Positions 37,886 through 45,864 of a stretch of 64,000 nt of DNA are shown piece after piece (the first letter of the stretch is position 1; each line of letters begins with the position of its first letter). The stretch is from NCBI GenBank assembly GCA_951828585.1, contig OX639991.1, forward strand, positions 124,001 through 188,000, given 5' to 3'. Source of the stretch: Longimicrobiales bacterium (GTDB lineage Bacteria; Gemmatimonadota; Gemmatimonadetes; Longimicrobiales; Gaopeijiaceae). A model generated the notes under the pieces. The model saw only the letters and a list, made by a program, of their open reading frames with translations, was not told where the DNA came from and did not search any database. A program made the position numbers and the translations under genes.

Positions 37886-38889
37886 ACGGTCGCCTCCCGC
37901 ATCAGGTGGGCGACCTTCGCCTTCGCGGCCCGGCGCTTCGCCTCGAAGTCGGACCCGGACGGCCCGCCGTTTCCGGAAAAGCGCGGCAGCACCTCTTTAA
38001 TGAGACCCTCTACCACGGCGTCGGTCGCTTCGCGGGGCGCTACTTCCCTGCGGACGATGCGTTCGATCGACCCGTCCAGCGGAGACACGAGGCGGACCCG
38101 CCAGGCCTCGGTGTCGATGACCGCGACAGCTCCCGCCGCGGTTCCGAACTCCGGCTGGTTGAAGAACACGTAGCGGCCGTCGGACAGGCGGCCGTCCTCG
38201 CGGCGCACCAGGTCGACCTCCTCCCCGCCGACCACGATGAGCGACGTGGCGGAGCCGTCCCCCAGGTCGAGCGCCACCAGGCGATAGTCGACCCACCGCA
38301 CGATCCCCATGGTTGTTCCACCGGCCATTTCGGCGAACCGGACGATCAGGCGGCCGTCCACCACGCCGACGGCGCGGTCCGGCGCCGATCCGCCGGGCGT
38401 GGCGACATCGCTCGGAAGCTCGGCCCGAAGGGTGCGGACCAGCCGGCCGTCCGGGTCGAAGATCTGGATGCGCATCAGCACCCAGTCGTAGGTCACCAGC
38501 GAGTCGCCGGGCATGGTCGCCACGAAGTCGAGGCTCTCGAACTCGCCGGGCCCCTCCCCTTCCCTGCCGGCGCTCCACAGGAATACCCCCTGCGCGTCGT
38601 AGCGGCGCAGCTCGGAAGCGCCGTAGTCCGCGACCACGATGTCGCCGTTGCTCAGGCGCACGGCCCCGACCACGTTGGCGAACTGGTATTCGGGGGCGCC
38701 CGAGATGGAGCCGATTTCGACGAAGGGCTCGTCGTCCACGGTCCAGCCTTCGCCGGGGGCCCAGAGGGGGGTGACGGCGGTGGCGATGGGGATGCCGACC
38801 GAGTCAGTGTGTAAAGTGTGTGTAATGTCGGGGGCAGAGTCGCAGGCGGTGGCCGCGAGGAAGACCGCTGTCCATGCTGCACGCGTCAT
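37882..38889 (-). pseudogene. N-terminal part of a 6-bladed propeller lipoprotein, fused to island DNA
   Basis: The start MTRAAWTAVFLAATAC is a lipoprotein signal. Blades follow (VVGAVRLSNGDIVVADYGASELRRYD, GREGEGPGEFESLDFV, MRIQIFDPDGRLVRTL, VVGGEEVDLVRREDGRLSDGRYVFFNQPEFG). The sequence reaches REVAPREATDAVVEGLIKEVLPRFS and then changes to SGNGGPSGSDFEAKRRAAKAKVAHLMREATV, unlike the family tail. The missing last blade is found at 32918-33293. ATG 38889 is preceded by GAGGGG and is five bases after the sortilin-like gene. Confidence 0.65.
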
Positions 38890-38894
38890 CCCCC

Positions 38895-41800
38895 TCACCC
38901 CGGCCACCGCGGAATCGGCCGTCCCGGCGTCCATGGCACGCCCGCGGCCTCCAGTTCTGCCTCCATCTCCGCGAGGTCCCCCTCGACCAGCGCCACCAGC
39001 GCCGCCGACATCTCCGCCAGCTGCCCCGACGCCACCGCATAGCTGTCGCGCTGGGTCGTCGTGGGCGCCGAAGTCGACCTGAACTGCGCCCCCACGATCC
39101 GCGAGATGCGCTGCATGACCGATGGCGGCGCGAACTCGGCCCGGTCGAGCGCGGTGCGGTCCCGCGACAGCACCCTCCGGATCTCGAAGAGGCGCTCCTC
39201 GAAGGCGGTGATGCGGGCTTCGTACAGGGCGGCGTCCAGTCCGGGGGCGGCGCGCACCGCACGGCGCAGGAGGGCCAGCCGTTCCGATGTCTCGCGGGCA
39301 GCGCGGTCGGTGGCGATGGCGGCGCGTTGCAGGGCGGCGATTTCGCGCTGGAAAGTAAGCAGAGCGTCCCGGTCGGCGGCGGCCAGCGTGGCCGTGCCGA
39401 GGGGTTTGACCGTGAAGGACCGGGTGTCCGTCAGGTCTCGGTACTCGCCGTCCCTCACGAGGACGACGCGCGCCGAATACTCGCCGGGCGCCACCATGGG
39501 GCCGTCGGCCTCACGACCGCCGGGCGAAGGTGGCTCCAGCGACGCATACCTCAGGTCCCACGCGATGCGATGGAGCCCGGCCCTTCTCGCGACGGGAACA
39601 CGCCGCACCACCTCGCCCGCACCGTCCGACACCACCAGGAACACCTCCGGCGGCCGCTCCATGTCTTCGGCGGCCAGCGTGGCCTGGTCGGGGTACTCAA
39701 TGTCATCGCCCCGCGCCAGCGCTTCCCGTTCCAGCCGCTGCCGCCGTTCCTTCAGCGACTCGTAGCCGTCCCGCAGATGGTAGGTGAAGACCGCCCCGAA
39801 CGGCGGATTCGGCGCCGTGAAGAAGGCATCCCCCAGCGTCCCCTTCTCCTGGCCTCCGAGCGGTCGCGCCGGGATATACGCCCACGGGTCCTTCACCTCG
39901 AACAGGTAGGCCTCGCCCGCCGCCACCGCCTCGTCCATTGCCCTCAGCGGCGAGTAGTCGTCCAAGATGTAGAACCCCCGCCCGAAGGTGGCCAGCACCA
40001 GGTCGTCCTCGCGCCGCTGAATCTCCAGGTCGCGCACCGCGATCGTCGGCAGCCCACCCCTCAACCGCACCCACCCCCCACCCCCGTCCCGCGTCACGAA
40101 CAGACCGAACTCCGTCCCCAGAAAAAGCAGATCCGGGTCGACATGGTCCTCCACCAGCGTCCAGCTCGACTGCCCGGCCGGCACGTCCCCCGCGATGTTC
40201 GTCCAGCTCGCGCCCCGGTCGTCGCTCCTGACCACGTACGGCGCAAAGTCCCCCTCCTTGTGGTTGTTGAAGACCGCGTACACCCGGTCCGGCTCGTGCC
40301 GCGAGGCCATTACGTCAGCCACATAGGCCATCGACGGCACCCCCGGAAACACCTCCTCCCGCCGCCACTCCCCTCCCCCGTCCCCGCTCACCTGCACCAG
40401 CCCGTCATCCGTCCCCACATACAGCAGGCCTTCCACCAGCGGCGACTCGTCGAACGCCACGATCGTCCCGAACGGCGACGTGAACACGTTTTTCCACACG
40501 GCTTCCGGCGGCCAGATCCGCCCCATCACAGGCCGCTGATTGCGGTCCAGCCCCCGGCTCAGATCCCCGCTCACCGCCGTCCACGTCTCGGCCCGGTCAT
40601 CCGAGCGAAACAGCTTCTGCGCCGCGAAGTAGATCCGCCGCGAGTCGTGCGGGCTGATGAGCAGCGGCGAGTCCCAGTGCCAGCGCAGCGCCCCCTCCCC
40701 CGCCTCCGGCTGCGGCTGGATGTCCAGCTCCTCACCGCTCGCCCGGTCGAAGCGCACGATCCCCGCATACTGGGACTGCGTGTACACGATGTTCGGGTCC
40801 TCGGGGTCGACCTGCACCTCGAATCCGTCGCCCCCGTGCGTGATGAACCAGTCGCTGCTGCGGATGCCGTGCACATTGTCGGTGCGCGACGGCCCGCCCA
40901 CCGAGGAGTTGTCCTGCGTGCCGCCGTAGACGGTGTAGAAGGGCGACTTGTTGTCGATGCCGACGCGGTAGAACTGGGTCAGCGGGAGATTGGGGACGTA
41001 GCGCCAGGTGCGCGTGCGGTCGAAGGTCTCGTAGATGCCGCCGTCGGTGCCGACCAGCATGTAGCCGGGGTCGTCGGGGTCGAAGACGATCGCGTGGTTG
41101 TCGACGTGCTTGAAGCGCGAGTTGACGCGCTCGAAGGTGCGCCCGCCGTCCTCGGTGACATGCATGAACACGTCCACCGTGTAGACGCGGTCCATGCGGT
41201 GCGGGTCGGGGTAGAGTTCGCCGTAGTACTGGGGGTCGACCACGATGTAGTCGGACATGCGGACCCAGGTTTCGCCCCGGTCGGGGGATCGGTAGAAGCC
41301 GCTCCGGTCCTCGGTGGCGGCAGGATTCGCGTAGAGGACGTCGGGGTCGATGGGGGAGACGGCCAGGGCGATGCGGCCCAGATCGCCCGCCGGCAGCCCG
41401 CGTGTGATGTCGCGCCAGGTTTCGCCACCGTCGGTGCTCTTCCACACGCCGGATTCGGGGCCGCCCGCGACGAGGATGCCGACATGGCGGCGCCGCTGGA
41501 AGGCGACCGCGTAGAGCACGTCCGGGTCGCGGGGGTCGAAGTGGACGTCGGCGATGCCGGTGTGCTCGCTGATCTCGAGGACCGGGGTCCAGGTGTCGCC
41601 GCCGTCGGTGGTCTTGAAGAGGCCGCGGTCTCCGCCGGGGGCCCAAAGTCCGCCCATGGCCGCGGCGTACACCACGTCCGAGTCGCGGGGATCGATCAGG
41701 ATCTTGCCGATGTGTGCGGAGGTGTGCAGTCCGGTGTTGGTCCAGCTGCGTCCCCCGTCCAGGCTCTTGTAGACGCCGTCGCCCCAGCCCACGCTGCGCT

Positions 41801-42266
41801 GGCTGGTGTTTTCGCCGGTGCCGAGCCAGATGATGTTGGGGTCGGTCGGATCGATGGCGATGGCGCCGGTCGAGTAGGAGGGCTGGTCGTCGAAGATGGG
41901 GGTCCAGGTGGTGCCGCGGTTCTCGGTCTTCCAGACGTTCGACGAGGAGGTGGCCACGTACCAGACGTTCCGGTTCGTGGGGTCGACGGCGATGTCGGCG
42001 ATGCGGCCTGACATGAGGGCGGGGCCGATGCCGCGGAGCTGGAGGGAGGAGAGGAAGGCGGTGGTGATGGCGGGGGGAGTGGGAGCAGCGCCGGACTGGG
42101 CGTGGAGGGGGGTGGGAGGGGGGATCGCGATGGGGGCCAGGGCAACGAGGGCCATGACTGTGGCCGCTCGGCGGACGAGGGCGATGGTGGACGGGCAGCG
42201 AGTGGTGGCGGGGGCCGCAAACGGCGTTTTGCGAAGGGCGGTGGATGACTTGGGACGGGGCCTCAT
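38895..42266 (-). CDS. sortilin-like BNR/Asp-box beta-propeller exoprotein
   Basis: The 1123-residue product has a signal peptide ending near PTPLHAQSG. About 15 BNR/Asp-box-type repeats follow (NVWKTENRGTTWTPIF, GVYKSLDGGRSW, GLFKTTDGGDTWTPV, GVWKSTDGGETWRDI, GFYRSPDRGETWVRM). It belongs to the bacterial sortilin/VPS10-like WD40/YVTN/BNR group, often annotated as glycosyl hydrolase, though no catalytic residue is evident. The C-terminal 250 residues form a separate helical and beta region. ATG 42266 is chosen because the signal peptide follows. It is probably exported to the outer membrane or cell surface. Confidence 0.82.
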   Translation of the reverse strand: MRPRPKSSTALRKTPFAAPATTRCPSTIALVRRAATVMALVALAPIAIPPPTPLHAQSGAAPTPPAITTAFLSSLQLRGIGPALMSGRIADIAVDPTNRNVWYVATSSSNVWKTENRGTTWTPIFDDQPSYSTGAIAIDPTDPNIIWLGTGENTSQRSVGWGDGVYKSLDGGRSWTNTGLHTSAHIGKILIDPRDSDVVYAAAMGGLWAPGGDRGLFKTTDGGDTWTPVLEISEHTGIADVHFDPRDPDVLYAVAFQRRRHVGILVAGGPESGVWKSTDGGETWRDITRGLPAGDLGRIALAVSPIDPDVLYANPAATEDRSGFYRSPDRGETWVRMSDYIVVDPQYYGELYPDPHRMDRVYTVDVFMHVTEDGGRTFERVNSRFKHVDNHAIVFDPDDPGYMLVGTDGGIYETFDRTRTWRYVPNLPLTQFYRVGIDNKSPFYTVYGGTQDNSSVGGPSRTDNVHGIRSSDWFITHGGDGFEVQVDPEDPNIVYTQSQYAGIVRFDRASGEELDIQPQPEAGEGALRWHWDSPLLISPHDSRRIYFAAQKLFRSDDRAETWTAVSGDLSRGLDRNQRPVMGRIWPPEAVWKNVFTSPFGTIVAFDESPLVEGLLYVGTDDGLVQVSGDGGGEWRREEVFPGVPSMAYVADVMASRHEPDRVYAVFNNHKEGDFAPYVVRSDDRGASWTNIAGDVPAGQSSWTLVEDHVDPDLLFLGTEFGLFVTRDGGGGWVRLRGGLPTIAVRDLEIQRREDDLVLATFGRGFYILDDYSPLRAMDEAVAAGEAYLFEVKDPWAYIPARPLGGQEKGTLGDAFFTAPNPPFGAVFTYHLRDGYESLKERRQRLEREALARGDDIEYPDQATLAAEDMERPPEVFLVVSDGAGEVVRRVPVARRAGLHRIAWDLRYASLEPPSPGGREADGPMVAPGEYSARVVLVRDGEYRDLTDTRSFTVKPLGTATLAAADRDALLTFQREIAALQRAAIATDRAARETSERLALLRRAVRAAPGLDAALYEARITAFEERLFEIRRVLSRDRTALDRAEFAPPSVMQRISRIVGAQFRSTSAPTTTQRDSYAVASGQLAEMSAALVALVEGDLAEMEAELEAAGVPWTPGRPIPRWPG

Positions 42267-42348
42267 GGAGATCCTCGGGATGGCAGGTGCTGGGATCGTC
42301 AAACTACGGACCCCGCCCGTATCCAGAAACCGGTCGTGTGCCGATCCC

Positions 42349-43029
42349 TCAACCCGGATCCCAGAATGGTCCCGTGAGCCCCGCCTCCCGCAACATGGCC
42401 CGCTTGACCGCGGCCGAGGCGGGTCGCCAATCGTCGCTGAAGCGGCCCCCGTACCAGCCGCGACTGAGCTTCCCCAGCACATCGACCGGCACCGTCGCGC
42501 CTGGCCGTCCCCCGCCCCGCCCCCGTTCCCAGGCTCGCGCATCCCCCTCCGACCGGAAGGCCACGATGTTGCGTCAGGTGTAGCCGATGTCGTCCCAGAA
42601 GGCGCGCGCGGGAACCGGGAAGCGAACGACGGCGCCAGCCGGCCCGACGCGGCCACCAGCCACGGTCAGTTCGAACGGCACTCCCGACCGGGGGCAGGCC
42701 GTGCGCGCAAGGCCACTTGTGCCCAGCAGCAACGGAATCGCGATTGCGTCCCACGCGCAGTTCGCCCGGTACGCCCCGGCCGGGGTCTCGACGCGGTACG
42801 GCGTGGGGACGGCCGAGAAGGGGTGGGCCATCCAAACCTCGCCGCGTTCATCCAGGGCGAGGACATGGGCTTCGGCGAGGAAGCGGAGTGCCCCGGCAAT
42901 CTGTGTCTGGGTCGCGTCAAGGTGGGCGCCAAGCTCGGTGCGCGCCGGTACCGCTCCCGTCTCCCGCGTCCGGCGATAGAGATGCCCGCGGAGGCGCCAG
43001 GCTAAGTCTCCCGAGGGTTCCGGCCTCAC
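42349..43029 (-). CDS. merB: MerB-like organomercurial lyase, candidate selenoprotein (in-frame TGA)
   Basis: Read through one TGA (42576-42574), this is a 226-residue alkylmercury-lyase family protein. An N-terminal winged helix (TELGAHLDATQTQIAGALRFLAEAHVL and HPFSAVPTPYRV) precedes a catalytic domain with Cys91-x2-Asp94 (ANCAWDAIA), Cys112 (ACPRSG) and position 152 encoded by TGA in DDIGYT-TGA-RNIVAFRSEGDARAW. Spacing 91/94/112/152 matches Cys96/Asp99/Cys117/Cys159 of the known MerB. The TGA thus replaces the second catalytic cysteine. A SECIS-like hairpin follows. GTG 43029 overlaps the doxX stop. MerB breaks C-Hg bonds; true substrate here is inferred. Confidence 0.8.
42545..42560 (-). 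promoter_or_regulatory. candidate bacterial SECIS hairpin after TGA 42576
   Basis: On the transcript, CCUUCC pairs with GGAGGG (one G-U) around the tetraloop GGUC. The loop begins 20 bases after the UGA, inside the range accepted for bacterial SECIS elements, and starts with GG. The GGUC loop is the same as the core of the E. coli fdhF SECIS loop. Confidence 0.6.
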
Positions 43030-43457
43030 CCGCGCCGCCGCGCCAGCCAGGCGTCGACACTCAGACCGTCATCCTCGAACATCGCCATCGCCAGTACCAG
43101 CAGTATGACGCGCGGGATGACGTGTGTATTGAAGGCGTAGAGCGGCTCGGCCACCAGGTGCCCGAAGGTAACGAGCACCAGAACCGCCCCCAGACCGATC
43201 GCGGCCGGAAAACGCTGCCAGCCGACAACCATGAGGGCGCCGCAAACGAGTTCCACGAAGGGGATGGTCGTGCCCGCGACCCACAGCGACCACTCGGGCA
43301 GAAAGCTCATCTCGTAGGGCGCGACGAACAGCTCCCGGGCATGCTCGACCGCACCGAGGGAAAACACCTTCCAGAACCCTGCGGCGAAGAAGATCAGGCC
43401 CAGAATGACCCGCGTCACGAACGCGGCCCAGCACTTTGGTGTGATCTTTGTGGTCAT
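43026..43457 (-). CDS. DoxX-family membrane protein
   Basis: The 143-residue product (MTTKITPKCWAAFVTRVILGLIFFAAGFWKVF) has four membrane helices and FVELVCGALMVVGWQRFPAAIGLGAV typical of DoxX/MauE-like proteins, some of which partner thiol or sulfur oxidoreductases. A TTG at 43469 is an alternative start. Its stop overlaps the GTG start of the MerB-like gene, so the two are co-translated. A role in electron or thiol supply to that enzyme is inference. Confidence 0.75.
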   Translation of the reverse strand: MTTKITPKCWAAFVTRVILGLIFFAAGFWKVFSLGAVEHARELFVAPYEMSFLPEWSLWVAGTTIPFVELVCGALMVVGWQRFPAAIGLGAVLVLVTFGHLVAEPLYAFNTHVIPRVILLVLAMAMFEDDGLSVDAWLARRRG

Positions 43458-43516
43458 CTCGCGGGACAACTTTGCTCACGGCGTGCCGCGACACAATGAC
43501 GGGAGGCGACAACGAC

Positions 43517-43969
43517 ATGTTCCAGCGAGACTACATCCTGCGCATGATCGAGGAGCTGGGCGCGGCGCTGATCGCGCTGCGAAAGGCGATCTTCGGGGGG
43601 ACGGCGCCCGCGGGCGAGGTGGAGGATACGCTGCGCCGGGCGGCGAGCGGGGCAGGCATGGACATCCAACTCGCCCGGGCGGTTTCGGCCGAGGCCCTTC
43701 CCGCCATGGTGGCGCCCACGGGTGAGGTGGAACCCGCGCGTTGCTGGGTGCTCGCGGAAGCGCTCATGACCGACGGAGTCTACCAGTTGGAACTCGGGAA
43801 GCACGATCCGGCGCGCTCGTCGCTGGCCAAGGCGGCCGTGCTCTTCGACTTGGTGGGACCGGGGGGTGCTTTTCTTACCGGATTCCCCGAGGCGAGGGTG
43901 CGGATCGCGGAGATCGAGGGACTGCTGGCGGAGATCGGGGAGCTGCCCGGTGGAATCGGGGACGGGTGA
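43517..43969 (+). CDS. uncharacterised TPR-like helical protein (DUF6483-like)
   Basis: The 150-residue product begins MFQRDYILRMIEELGAALIALRKAIFGG. It has a C-terminal helix-turn-helix repeat like a single TPR (AEALMTDGVYQLELGKHDPARSSLAKAAVLFDLV). GGGAGG lies ten bases before ATG 43517; ATG 43496 is possible. Small proteins of this layout occur widely without known function. It is divergent from the doxX-merB pair. Confidence 0.6.
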   Translation: MFQRDYILRMIEELGAALIALRKAIFGGTAPAGEVEDTLRRAASGAGMDIQLARAVSAEALPAMVAPTGEVEPARCWVLAEALMTDGVYQLELGKHDPARSSLAKAAVLFDLVGPGGAFLTGFPEARVRIAEIEGLLAEIGELPGGIGDG

Positions 43970-44091
43970 CGTGGCCGTCGTCCGGAATCGGCCGCTCGCG
44001 CGGGCAACTCTATCAGCCCGTGGACAGAACTCCCGGCATTCGGGCGACTCCATGCACGGACTGCTCTGGGAACGGGTCCGACCGCTATCGG

Positions 44092-44691
44092 CTAATCGTC
44101 AGCGTACACGTAGTCGGCGATCTCGACGCTGCACTCGTCGCTGTTCACCAAATCCGCATTGACCGCGCCGCCGGTCCAGACATGATGGGTACCTGGATGC
44201 AGGTCCTCGGCGAGGAGCCTTACGTGTGACCAGTCGCCGATGGTGAGGCGGATGTAGAGCTCCGCAAGACCAACATGGACCGTGAACGGCCCTTCCCAGT
44301 CGACCTCGTAGAAATCGGGGTCGTCGCTGTCGGGTTGGATGCTGCAGGTGAAGCTGGCGGTTACGGCGTCCGCCGTGACGACCGGGTAGACGACCGTTTC
44401 GCTGGTTCCGTCTGAATCCCTGGCCGTGATCGTTACCCGGGCGTCGCCCAGTTCATGGCCGGTCACCGTGAGCGTGGTGCCGGAGATGCCGGCGGTGACG
44501 ACATCCGGGTTTGAGCTCGTTGCGGTGTAGGTGGCGCCATCACCGACCGCTTCGAAGCAGACCTCCCGCTCAGCCGGATACCCGGGGTAGGCTTGCGTGG
44601 GTCCGGGATCGTCGCAGGTTGCGGGTGTAGTGGGGCTCTCGCAGGCGAATGCCAGGGCTACAAGGGCAAGGAAGAGCGTACTGCGTCTCAT
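44092..44691 (-). CDS. lipoprotein with bacterial Ig-like domain
   Basis: The 199-residue product starts MRRSTLFLALVALAFAC with a lipobox. Residues 50-110 resemble a BIG_2-type Ig-like domain (ATYTATSSNPDVVTAGISGTTLTVTGHELGDARVTITARD). The C-terminal half is acidic and beta-rich. It is probably a surface-exposed adhesion or structural lipoprotein. It stands alone on the minus strand. Confidence 0.7.
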   Translation of the reverse strand: MRRSTLFLALVALAFACESPTTPATCDDPGPTQAYPGYPAEREVCFEAVGDGATYTATSSNPDVVTAGISGTTLTVTGHELGDARVTITARDSDGTSETVVYPVVTADAVTASFTCSIQPDSDDPDFYEVDWEGPFTVHVGLAELYIRLTIGDWSHVRLLAEDLHPGTHHVWTGGAVNADLVNSDECSVEIADYVYADD

Positions 44692-44740
44692 TGAGTGGTT
44701 CCAGTCTCGGTTGGGGCTGTGTACATCGCAGTTTACAAAA

Positions 44741-44758
44741 TGTCAATCATAGTTGACA
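44741..44758. promoter_or_regulatory. TGTCAA-TCATAG-TTGACA inverted repeat
   Basis: Perfect 6-bp arms with a 6-base spacer lie across the end of the threonine aldolase gene and 50-67 bases upstream of the Ig-like lipoprotein's ATG. It may be an operator for the latter. Similar bases (GATGTCAACTATGAT on the minus strand) recur near the aldolase promoter. Confidence 0.35.
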
Positions 44759-45798
44759 TCATGCCGTCCCCCCACCACCCCCCGCACCACCTCCGCCGCC
44801 CTCTCCACGTCACCCATCGAGACATCGCGGTGCATCACCGCACGCACATCCCGGCCCCCCGCCACGAGCATGGCCACGCCCTCCACCAGACACGCGTCCA
44901 CGAAATCCCCCGCCCGGCACGGCACCCTGAAACGCAGGATGTTCGTCTCGACGTGCTCCCGCACCAGCTCCACCCCCGGGATGTCCACCAGCACATCGGC
45001 CAGGAAGCCCGCCTTCGCGTGATCGTCCGCCAGACCGTCGCGGTGGTGCTCCAGCGCGTACAGCGCCCCCGCCGCGATGACGCCCGCCTGCCGGAATCCG
45101 CCCCCGAAAAGCTGCTTGAAGCGTCGCGCCCGCCGGACGAAGGCGGCCGAACCGCACAGCGCCGATCCCACCGGCGCGCCCAGCGCCTTGGAGAAGCACA
45201 CCGACACGCTGTCGAAGTCGCGCGCGTAGCGGGCGGGCGGGACCCCGGTGGCCTCCGACGCGTTCCAGACGCGGGCGCCGTCGAGGTGGCAGCGCAGTCC
45301 GGCCCGTCGTCCGGCGGCGACCACCGCGTCCAGGGTCTCCAAAGGCCAGATGCTTCCGCCACCGCCGTTGTGGGTGTTCTCGACGCATAGCAGAGTGGCG
45401 GGCGGGGCAAGGGTTGTGGGGGACCCGGCGTGGGGCGTCGCCAGCGAATCCTCGACCTGGTCCGCCGTGAAGATCCCACGGTCTCCCGCGATCCGTTGGG
45501 CGGTGACCCCCGAGAGCGCCGCCGGTCCCCCGCCTTCCGAACGCACGACGTGCGAGGCGGCGTCCATGAGCACCAGGTCGCCGGATTCGGTGTGGGACCG
45601 GATCGCAACCTGGTTGGTCATCGAACCGGTGGGCATGTAGACCGCGTCCTCCTTGCCCAGCAGCTCGGCCACGCGCGCCTCGAGCCGCTTGACGGTGGGG
45701 TCGTCGCCGTAGACGTCGTCGCCGACGGGAGCCTGCGCCATGGCCTCGCGCATGGCGGGGCTCGGACGCGTGACGGTGTCGCTGCGCAGATCGATCAT
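44743..45798 (-). CDS. low-specificity L-threonine aldolase
   Basis: The 351-residue product has the family start MIDLRSDTVTRPSPAMREAMAQAPVGDDVYGDDP, then PTGSMTNQVAI, ENTHNGGGGSIWP, HLDGARVWNA, and SVSVCFSKALGAPVGSALCG, where Lys in FSKALGAP binds pyridoxal phosphate. It cleaves threonine and allo-threonine to glycine and acetaldehyde. All motifs are intact. Upstream are paired TGATATCA palindromes that may be its operator. Confidence 0.92.
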   Translation of the reverse strand: MIDLRSDTVTRPSPAMREAMAQAPVGDDVYGDDPTVKRLEARVAELLGKEDAVYMPTGSMTNQVAIRSHTESGDLVLMDAASHVVRSEGGGPAALSGVTAQRIAGDRGIFTADQVEDSLATPHAGSPTTLAPPATLLCVENTHNGGGGSIWPLETLDAVVAAGRRAGLRCHLDGARVWNASEATGVPPARYARDFDSVSVCFSKALGAPVGSALCGSAAFVRRARRFKQLFGGGFRQAGVIAAGALYALEHHRDGLADDHAKAGFLADVLVDIPGVELVREHVETNILRFRVPCRAGDFVDACLVEGVAMLVAGGRDVRAVMHRDVSMGDVERAAEVVRGVVGGRHDVNYD

Positions 45799-45818
45799 GG
45801 GCTACCTGCCCGAAGCCG

Positions 45819-45848
45819 TGATATCAACATGATACTGTTATGATATCA
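45819..45848. promoter_or_regulatory. paired TGATATCA palindromes upstream of threonine aldolase
   Basis: Two identical 8-bp palindromes, TGATATCA, start 22 bp apart (45819 and 45841), about two helical turns, in an AT-rich patch that stands out from the GC-rich surroundings. They lie 21-50 bases upstream of the aldolase ATG and could bind a dimeric regulator across the promoter. Confidence 0.4.
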
Positions 45849-45864
45849 TGCGGCGAAGCCGAGG

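Noticed and set aside
38874-42011. A 1045-residue plus-strand frame opposite the BNR-repeat exoprotein.
   Set aside because: Its composition (His/Arg/Val repeats) mirrors the opposite strand's Asp-box codons; the minus-strand protein has a signal peptide and clear repeats.
38895-42266. Calling the BNR protein a sialidase or other glycosidase.
   Set aside because: Asp-box repeats are present but no sialidase RIP motif or catalytic Tyr/Glu pair was recognised; sortilin-like structural propeller is safer.
42574-42576. General reassignment of TGA as a sense codon.
   Set aside because: TGA terminates many genes here at coupled overlaps, and proteins read normally with TGA as stop, so reassignment is excluded; Sec or a local nonsense mutation remain.
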